DNA from: Mastacembelus armatus
Lineage: Eukaryota; Chordata; Actinopteri; Synbranchiformes; Mastacembelidae
Direction: 5' to 3'
Assembly: GCF_900324485.2 (NCBI RefSeq)
Contig: NC_046656.1
Location: forward strand, 18,167,904 to 18,231,903
Length of the DNA: 64,000 bases
Shown here: positions 55,898 to 64,000 of the stretch, in pieces
Layout of the letters: each line of letters opens with the position of its first letter
Position numbering within the stretch: the first letter of the stretch is position 1
Program-made: the position numbers and the translations under genes
Notes under the pieces: model-generated
What the model saw: only the letters and a program-made list of their open reading frames with translations
The model's database searches: none
Told to the model about the DNA's origin: nothing

Positions 55898-57940
55898 TTA
55901 AACATCAACTTCATCCCTGTGGGTCTTTTGGCCCATAATGTATCCTCCATCATCTTTATTCTGCCATTTGTAGATTAATAAAGCCATCAGTGTTGCAGCC
56001 AGTATCAGTCCTGTTACTCCTCCTGCAATAACACCTGTGAATGTGAACATACATCACTCAGTAATGTATAAGAATACAAATTCACAGTGTGTAGAACTGT
56101 AAGAATTAGTGTAACTGCAATGTACCAGCAACGATTTGTTTGTTCTCCAAGAAGCTCTTGCTGTTTGCCATAAAAACAAGCTCTGAATCTTCTGCAGGCC
56201 AGTGTGTACTGCCAAAGGTTAGGTCTCTGCCGTTGGAGCGAAGTGAGATTTTTGTAGTTTCACCTGGTGAGACAGCCAACAGTGGGCATCAATCATATTG
56301 TGATATATATTATTCAAAGTGAAGCATGGAACCACTTTATAATCACTGAACTTGGTGCCAAGAATTACCTTGTTCTGACCAATCCCCTGAACCTGAACCA
56401 GAACTGTCAAAGTCATACCCTGATCCCTCCGTGTCTTCAGGAAGTTTAGAAACCTAATTTTATTGGAGAAAAATAAATAAGGATATTAAAAATGAACAAT
56501 GACTGTTGTAGAACAGCAGCCCAATGCTGTTGTCTGCCTTACTGTCAAAAACAGAAAAGAGGTGAAGAAAGCTCCTTTCTTAATTGAGCAATAAGTAAAT
56601 GAATCATGTCCTGGATACAAGGTCCATTTGAAGTAACACAGGTTTCCAAAGCACACTGTGGCTGACAAACCCTTGATGACGTAAGTGATCACATTTATAT
56701 CACCAATAAAAAGTCATGAGTAGAGTATAGCTGAAATGAAATGGTAAATGTCACTCCATCCATTTAGCAAAGCAAATGGGAAACAAACCCAGACCCTCTA
56801 GGAATCACACTTGGAAGATATACAGCAACTCTAACAGCTCAGTGCATCTGAACCCTGCCAGAAAATAAAACGTGCCTTACTGTATGTGCTGCCCAGTTCC
56901 AGTGCTGCCTACTATAATAATGTTTACTGCTAGAAATATTGTCAGGCTGTAATAATGGGCAGCAGTAAACCTTGTGTTTAACTTGCAACAATCGGACCTA
57001 TAACTGTAACTAGTCTGACAAATGTCTCTGGCTTGTTTCTTCCAGTTTGTAGCCATAAAAGTCAAACTGTGACTTCAGTATTCCCATTTTATGCTGCTTT
57101 GTGCTTAGATTCCACTACATGTCTGAGGGAGATATGATGCATTGTCATACACTTTGCAACAGCTACATGAAGGAGTAACAGATTATCTCAAACTTGATGA
57201 AACACAACAAAATAAAATAAACACTTTTTCTATGTTAATTCACCAGTGATGATAAATAAACAACATAATGACATAATATTAGAATACAGTTGAATAAATT
57301 CCAAGGTTTTTGATCGCAGGAATTATGTTTTTCTTAATGTCATGAATGTTTCATATTGGTGGTGGTTACGACTTGGACCTCAGTAGAGTCTGAGTATTCC
57401 ACCACTGCCTATAGGGCTAAAATGAAATATAGGTCATGGTGGAAATAAAAAAAAAAAGATGTAGAGTTAGTTTTTCCCCCTGAGATAATAGCCTACGCAC
57501 CAAAGTCTCAAAACGACATCAGGTGATTTCAGTTTGAGGTGTACAAAAACCACAAAATGAGAAGTGTGAAGTTTTTCCCCTCTGCCTACAATATTTTACC
57601 TCGAGCTGATCGGGAAAACATATTTGTTAAAGCGAATCATAAGAAAACGTGGCAGGTAAATGTTTCTACAACTAATTAAGGCTCAAACTTTAAAGAAAAC
57701 TCAACCCCAGTAAACAACAAACTCCTTTCAACCATCAGATTTATTTCTTGGTTGAAAGGTACAGGACCATGACCCGTGGCTAACATCAGGAAGTTACAAA
57801 TATGAACATGACACCTAATTAAAACAAACAATCATGTAACCTACCCGGAATTAAAGAGACTGACCAAGACTTACCGACGAACTGCCTGGTTGTATCAATC
57901 CCCAAACCAGGATTAAAGACACTGTCAAACATACATCCAT
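55898..57940 (-). CDS. sdc1: Short syndecan lacking the EFYA tail (sdc1-like)
   Basis: Four exons join in phase into 141 aa: 57940-57875, 56453-56369, 56263-56126, 56034-55898. A signal peptide (MDVCLTVSLILVWGLIQPGS) is followed by an acidic segment with Ser-Gly sites (GSGYDFDSSGSGSGDWSE) for glycosaminoglycan attachment, a short stalk, a syndecan-like membrane span (VIAGGVTGLILAATLMALLIY) and a 23-residue tail (KWQNKDDGGYIMGQKTHRDE, ending VDV). The C1-like KDDGGY is recognisable, but the invariant C-terminal EFYA PDZ ligand is absent. The ectodomain is less than half the size of human syndecan-1. The position, directly between laptm4a and pum2, is that of SDC1 in human. I infer a derived sdc1 orthologue; another small type I proteoglycan is less likely. 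Confidence 0.8.
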
Positions 57941-58680
57941 GTTTCAGCTGAGAGGAAGCTCAGTGTCCTCGGTGCCGGTGGACCTCCGAAGGTGTTTTGA
58001 TTGAAACTCGAGCCTCCTACCGGACTGCAAAGCCCCGCCCACCAATAAAAGCAGAACATACCGTTCAATCCAGGTGTTAACGTGCACCTGTTCACTGACA
58101 GGTATCAGGAAACCACAAGTCATTTGTTCTCTCCCTGCATATGATCTAATTGGCCCATAAATCCTAATGAACAATTTCAGTAGAATATGTGAACGATTCC
58201 AGTTTAAAACAGCCGGCGCCATAAATCTTCCATTCACTGAGGCCTATTGCTGTACCCAATGCAATTTCCCCATTGTGGGATAAATAAAGGTTTTCTTATA
58301 CTGTATATTATTGTAATGATATTATTGAGAAATCTTTTTTTTTGTTTTTTTACTGTTGTATAGGTCAAGATGGTGCTAATTAAAACAAAATGTTATACTT
58401 ACAGTAATAATTATCTTTAACATATTCATACATTTTTCTGTGTAAAAAATATAACAACAATATAGTAAAAAGGTTCAATATTTAATATCTTCTACTTAAA
58501 AACACTTATTCCCTCACATGGGCTTTTCACCAAGCTGATCAGGTTGTTTTTGTGTCCTGATTCACGGGGACAACAGACAGCTGACAGTAAGATTTATAGA
58601 TCATTTGGTTAAATGTATTTTGTACACCAATAGTCCAACAGGGAGAAAGACCACAACAATGCAGATAAAATGTTAGAAGA
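57941..58680. other. Gap between the syndecan gene and pum2 3'UTR
   Basis: Contains the syndecan upstream region. A short stretch at about 58243-58290 (ATTTCCCCATTGTGGGATAA) resembles the tail of a fish LINE or SINE. Nothing else is recognised. Confidence 0.4.
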
Positions 58681-58684
58681 ACAG

Positions 58685-59882
58685 TTTTAATCATACATAG
58701 TCACAATTCTGCTTCCAAAAATGAGTTTGTTTTCTTCATCTAACATCTGGAAATGTACATAAGGCCACCTGAAAATGTACATGACTTTGACAGTGTGACA
58801 AAACTCATATGTTCATATTTATATAATTGACAATATTTTACATTGCTTTTGCTTACAAGGTAGTAGCTGTTCCAAAATACAGCACTCTTCTGTACAAAAA
58901 TAATTCTTGTCATTTCCTGTGAAGTTTCCATGGTAGCAGAGGACTAAATGCAGCCTCAGTTTTAGTACAGTGTTTTTTCTTTTTTTTTCTTTTTCTTTAA
59001 ACTGTCACACATCATAAAGACTATCAACAGTGGATGTTACAGCTCCAGTACAAATAGAGGCTGGCCTTTCCCATCACAGATTAAAAACAAAAACCATGCC
59101 AGATTATGAAGCCATAAAGTTTTTCTTTAAAATAACACTTGATCAAATAAAACTGTATACATTATATTCAAGGGGAAAGGAGTGATGAATATACACACAT
59201 CAAAATGCACATTTTTGCCTTTTTTCTCCCCAAAAAGTGTAAAAGACATCCCATTTACAGCATTAAACGTTTACAAATGTACAACTGTACAAATGAAATA
59301 AAAGCATCACTACAAATTTAGAGCAAGGCCTGTCAAACACCACGACTAGACATTTTTTTTTTAATTAAACTAATATTCTTACACTTATTAACTGCACATA
59401 TACTACATGTATTCTACAATTATTCATAAGAAGCAAAGAAGCCATCACTACAAGCATTACAGGTGATTTGTATAGCCTTTGATGGCCCCATCCGCCTCCA
59501 CCGATGCACTTGCATTCCCAAACTAATGAAATTATTTTAAAAACAAAAAAAAAAAAAAAAAGAACCATTAAAAAAAAAGGTTCTTTCAACGTCCCTTTCT
59601 TCAACCATGTCCCACTAGTTCATGTCACCTCAAATGTACAATGCTGGGATGAGCTCCATAACATATCACTTTTTGGACTACTCTGACCTTCAGGCGGTGG
59701 GGGTTCCATCATTGCTGCAAGCCCCCTACCCAAAAGCAACAATTTACTCATACATAAAGATGCTATACATCGCTAAACTACTTCTACGCAAGAGATGATT
59801 ATTCAGTACATAAAGATACTGTTTTCTAGGGCAGTGTTCATCTCAAACTACAAGACAGATAAGATGTTACACAAAACATAAG

Positions 59883-59914
<32 letters not shown>

Positions 59915-61091
59915 TCCAAGGATTAAAACCTGTCACAGCATGCCAACGCATACCCCATACTCCCACACCCTTTTCCCCACAGAAAGCCCCCCCACTAGAT
60001 TACACCAGGTTATACTCCTGCTGTACAACCAAACCTCATGCTCTGCTTCTATAAGTTAACGGTAGCATTTATCTTGCATAAACCCCGAGTGATCACCTGG
60101 ATGAGGGAAAGTAAGACGGCTCAAATGGGACTCAGTGGATGCAGCAGCTCAGGTTCGTCAACCTCTAATATTCAGTACCGAAACATCAGGCAGACTATAA
60201 GCTGCTGGGATAAACACGCGCCCCCTCTTAGCCTGGAAAAAGAGGAAAAAAAAAAACCACCAATGGAAAACACTACCCTAGACTAAAGCACCAATCCCTA
60301 AGGCCAAGTTTGCAAACTGGTCTTGAAGACATCTGGCTGACTGTGGCAACTGATGCACAGCACTCATCTGTGGACGGAGGTGGGTAGGTTGGTCGGGGGA
60401 TAGGTGGTGGGGGGGGGGGGGGGGGGTTATATCCATCCATTAAAGTAGTGCTATTTCAAAAGTAATCCATCAGCTGCTTTGGCATGGGAAAACATTTTTA
60501 CTATGCATGGGATCATATACAAATATAATAATATCAATTGCCTAAATTTCATTAGAACAGCTGACAAATCTGGTTACAAAAACAAATGGAATTGTTTTTT
60601 AAAAGGATCGCCCAGTTTAGCCTTATAAAGTCACTTGCTGGTGTTAATTGTAAGAATTGTAAATTTCAGCAAATGTGTAATAAGTTTTTTCCTACAGAGA
60701 ATTTACAAGGTAAAAAACTAAATGTACAAGATAATATGAAAACCAGTCAAATACATCAATTACATCATTAACAATGGGCTTGTGCTTTACCCAGGAAAAT
60801 AAAAATAAAATCAAAAAACAAAACAAAAAGCAAAAACAAAATCAGCCTGTTGAATGTGCATCCCCCGGGGGCCACACTGGGGACCTGCACCAGGGGTGGC
60901 AGAGTTGCAGGGGTCAGTTGTCACAGCATTCTTAGGTGAAGTTGACTTGTCTTTTCTTTTTTGGTAATTCCCCCAAAAATGGGATGTGAGAGGGTGTCAA
61001 AGGCTAACCCCTATGGCTAAAGAGTGTGTCTTTCAGAACAGGGAGTTTGAGGCTCCTACTCCTCTTCAGGGGACCCAGGATGTCAATAAAC
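58685..61091 (-). other. pum2: Probable long 3'UTR of pum2
   Basis: About 2.4 kb downstream of the pum2 stop has no ORF of coding character and no other gene. An ATTAAA on the minus strand at about 58685 is a possible end signal. It includes homopolymer runs: 28 A at 59883-59910 and 18 G at 60409-60426 (U and C runs in the mRNA). Long 3'UTRs are usual for vertebrate Pumilio genes; the exact end is a guess. Confidence 0.45.
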
Positions 61092-64000
61092 CTACATGAG
61101 GCCATTTGTTGGGCCACCGATGGGGCCTAGTTCAGATCCACTTTTCATGTAGTACTTCTCTAGCTTGGCTAGAATGTGCTTCCCATAGGTGTATTTACGC
61201 AAAGTGGCAATGTGAGGCCGGATCTAAGAAAGAAGAGAGAAACTATTTGACTAAACCTTTTTCAATGTCTAAGTAGTACAGTTTACTTGGTAGTAAGCCA
61301 AAATTAGATTAGTAGATTACTTTTACGTAAACACCGCGTTTCCACTTTTTATGCACTTCACAACTGTTACAAAGATAAAATTATTTCCACTGTGTACTAC
61401 AAACCACCACGCAGCTTGTTGATGTCTGATAAGCCCTCAAACCGGTCGGTCTGGATTGCATTTTATGTGTCAAAGGTAGTTGGAGTAACAGCAACACAGC
61501 CTTTTGTGTTGCTTTAATGCCTTTAACACCTGTTGAGTCATCAGTATTTTCTGACCAACAGGTAAGCCGTGTTGCACCTGTTATCTTGAGAGAGTTAACT
61601 CAGTGTGCACATTAACCCTTTTCTCTTCATGTACACATTTAGTAGTTGACCCACCTTGTGCATGATGATTTTACGCTGAGCAGGTTCTGCCATGTCAATC
61701 ATTCTTTGGACAACGTAGTTGGCGTACTGGTCCTTCATCATGGTGTACAGGGCGCTGTGGGGCCCGTCTTTCTGGCAGCACACTTCATCTATTAGCAGAG
61801 CTCTCTCCGCACGTGAAGAGTGGATCACACACTTCTCAACAACATTGCTGAGGAAAACAGAGAAACCTTATTAAAAACTGACCTGATGACATCAAAGTGA
61901 TGACCAGTCCTGAGCCTGTTTAATAGTTATCACGTTTTCATTTTCTTTTGAGGATCACTACAGGCAAGATTCAAGCATGTGCAAGCATGAGTGAAATATT
62001 GTTTATATAGTTCAGGATATTCATTACATGATCTTTCAGCAGATCATTCAACAGACCTTTTCAAACGCAATGTTCTGTAACATCATGCAACACTGACATG
62101 CAGCATCGCTTACCTTGCAAATTTGTGTTGGCTCAGGACAAGAACCTTTCCACGAACCTCTGCCACTATTTTGCTTTTGTCTTCCGGTCTGCCATGCTCC
62201 AAAACATGCTGAATGACGTAGTTACCATACTGATCCTGCAGGAGGCAGTGGAGGTGTAAGCTCAAGTTAAACATTTAAATATTCATTAATCACAAAGATT
62301 CAGTGTGACACCGTTTTCACTGATTGATACTCATGCACTAAGTTTCACCATTGATCTTAACTGGTGTGAGATAAATCATGCAGCTCTACAGGTAGATGAA
62401 TGAGTGACACCCCCATCTGTAGTCTTATAAATACCCTTACGTCATCACTGCGGAAGGTCAGACAAAAGAGATGCTGCTGGTGTGGAGTGCTGCCAACCAG
62501 GCAACACAACCAAAAGCATCTTTGCCCCTTCAGAAATGGGTGATAGACAGTTATGGGTGTAATTTTAGTGTGACAAGATGGAGACAAGAACTCACCTGAC
62601 CAAGCAACAAAAAAACACCACACTTGTAATGATCTTGTTAAAGTAGTAATTTGTTGGGTAGGTAATGTGATCTCCACCTTTAATTTGGAAATATTTGCCT
62701 TCAAATCCATTTCCTTTCAATCTGTTTAGCAAGAACTTGACTTTAACGCAAGTGGTAAAGGTGAAGTTACAAAGTTTGAGCACCACATGCGATCACATTT
62801 GATGGCCCAAGTGTTTCAAACTGGTGCTATTAAACAATTACAAAGAAATCAAGAAGGTGAAATGAAAAAACAGATTGATTTGGAGATGTTGTAGGCAACA
62901 GAGAGGGATGAGACAACAGGGAAGCATGTTCCTTGTGAATCCTCAGCATAAAGCAAGATAGGGGGAAAGGTAAGAAAAAGGTGGTTCAGTTGGTTAGGAG
63001 GAGGCCTGTAAAAGTTTGGAGATGGAGAAATCTACCTAAATGTTAAATCTGATCATATACAACAGAAAAGATAAAAAGGGAAAGAGGAAGGGAGCACAGG
63101 GACATCCGCGAGAGAGAGGCAAATTGCTCTGACCTTGAACAGTGCATCGCGGGACACTGTATAATATGTTTTGGGTGTCATCTCCAATGAAACGCCTTGA
63201 TATTTCTAGATGGAATAAGTGGGGGGCAGGGTGGATGTCAGATGTAATGACAGCTAACAATACAGTTACATTCATCCTTACACTTTATGTTTAGCAGAAC
63301 AACTACACAGGAACAATAACAATATGAAATGTTCAAACATAAAGGAGACATGCAAATACACAAGACAAGCACACATTTCAACAGTGATCAATCACATCTA
63401 GAAAACGCAAAACTTTAAATCTGTGTGTAATGTGAGCTTAGAAATGAAGCAGAATGGAAACAGATGTGCTCACCTGGCCCAGCTGTTCAGAGTGTTGATG
63501 CAGCTCTTCCAGGATGGGTAGAGTTTGCTCCTGAGTGCAGTGCTCCAAAATCCTTTGGATCACTCTGCAGCCATAAGGGTGTGTGGAAAGCACAAACACC
63601 TGAACAAGGAAGTAAAGCGAGAGGAAAGCAGCGTGTGCAGTTAGACAAATATTAGATCATAACCACTAAACAGGAGTTGCATTTAGTTGGATTAAAAAGG
63701 GAAGCTTGCGATAACTGTTTCTGGACAGTAGATTTCTTCCTTTACATGTTACTCTAATGTGCACAGGTCTATTAAACAGCTAATTTAATCCTGTTCCTTC
63801 ATATCATTTTGAGAAAGGAAATTATCTTAAATTTTGTACAGTTAATTGTAAAACCCCACAGAAAATGTACTTTGAGTTATTTCTCATTAATAAACCCACC
63901 TGTCCTTGAAAGGCATCGATAATGAACTGTAGGGCCTGAGGCTGGACACACTCAATGCACTTCTGCACCACATGGTTCCCATTCTGATCCTTCACACACT
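61092..64000 (-). CDS. pum2: Pumilio homologue 2, C-terminal exons (partial)
   Basis: The gene continues past the right edge. Exons, in phase: from 64000 or beyond to 63900, 63599-63474, 63205-63134, 62235-62114, 61847-61655, 61223-61092. They encode the second half of the Pumilio RNA-binding domain: repeat 4 ([16 protein letters not shown]), repeat 5 ([18 protein letters not shown]), repeat 6 ([19 protein letters not shown]), repeat 7 ([18 protein letters not shown]), repeat 8 ([18 protein letters not shown]), then the cap ([20 protein letters not shown]) and end [14 protein letters not shown]2 binds UGUANAUA sites in mRNA 3'UTRs and represses them in the cytoplasm. The GPIGGP ending favours PUM2 over PUM1, as does the location beside the syndecan gene. 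An insert exon lies between repeats 5 and 6. Confidence 0.95.
63134..63205 (-). other. pum2: 72-nt insert exon of pum2 (24 aa)
   Basis: The segment is bounded by TTTCTAG and AAG|GTCAGA, has a length divisible by three and begins and ends in phase 0. It encodes [20 protein letters not shown] then ALFK. It would sit between Pumilio repeats 5 and 6, after HSEQLGQ and before DQYGNYV. Skipping it restores the standard vertebrate sequence, so it is probably a cassette exon. I recall a similar insert in fish Pumilio isoforms. Confidence 0.8.

Overview
The window is vertebrate genomic DNA, almost certainly from a teleost fish. Genes are split into short exons with GT-AG introns often under 150 bp. 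Intergenic DNA is AT-rich, with Tc1-like transposon relics and an RTE-type LINE typical of fish. The gene order from about 36 kb onward, ttc32 - matn3 - laptm4a - syndecan - pum2, is the order I know from human chromosome 2p24, except that WDR35, expected between TTC32 and MATN3, is absent. kcns3 is also a 2p24 gene. The ELM2-SANT gene at the left edge resembles MIDEAS, which in human lies on 14q, so the block looks like a fish-specific join. The species cannot be named from this window.

Layout. (1) 0-4.5 kb: 3' half of an ELM2-SANT zinc-finger corepressor gene (+). (2) 4.5-18 kb: about 13 kb with no recognised gene. It holds one possible small two-exon gene (-) running from about 13.6 to 10.9 kb. 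(3) 18.4-20.7 kb: kcns3, a silent Kv9 potassium-channel subunit (-). (4) 21.6-34.7 kb: two complete egg-coat genes of the ZPAX type facing each other (+, then -). A deleted Tc1 element and an RTE LINE fragment lie between them. (5) 36.4-37.7 kb: ttc32 (-). (6) 37.9-41.8 kb: no recognised gene, but a cluster of exon-like signals and a Tc1/mariner relic. (7) 41.8-46.7 kb: matn3 (-), with a Pro/Thr-rich exon, a single EGF and a U12-type AT-AC last intron. (8) 48.3-54.6 kb: laptm4a (-). (9) 55.9-57.9 kb: a short, derived syndecan (-), probably what remains of sdc1. (10) 58.7-64 kb: 3' part of pum2 (-), continuing beyond the right edge.

Functionally this is an ordinary chromosome segment rather than an operon-like system. 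The genes cover transcriptional repression (ELM2-SANT), membrane excitability (kcns3), egg envelope (ZPAX pair), cartilage matrix (matn3), lysosomal trafficking (laptm4a), cell-surface proteoglycan (syndecan) and mRNA repression (pum2). I built exon models by hand from splice sites, reading phase and family alignment. For the complete models (both ZPAX genes, ttc32, matn3, laptm4a, the syndecan and kcns3) every exon junction is in phase. The most interesting points are the syndecan without the EFYA tail, the inverted ZPAX pair whose copies differ in one intron and one splice-site type, the AT-AC intron of matn3, the 72-nt insert exon in the Pumilio domain, and a possible small His/Cys-tailed gene near 11 kb. 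No retroviral or other virus-like element was recognised.
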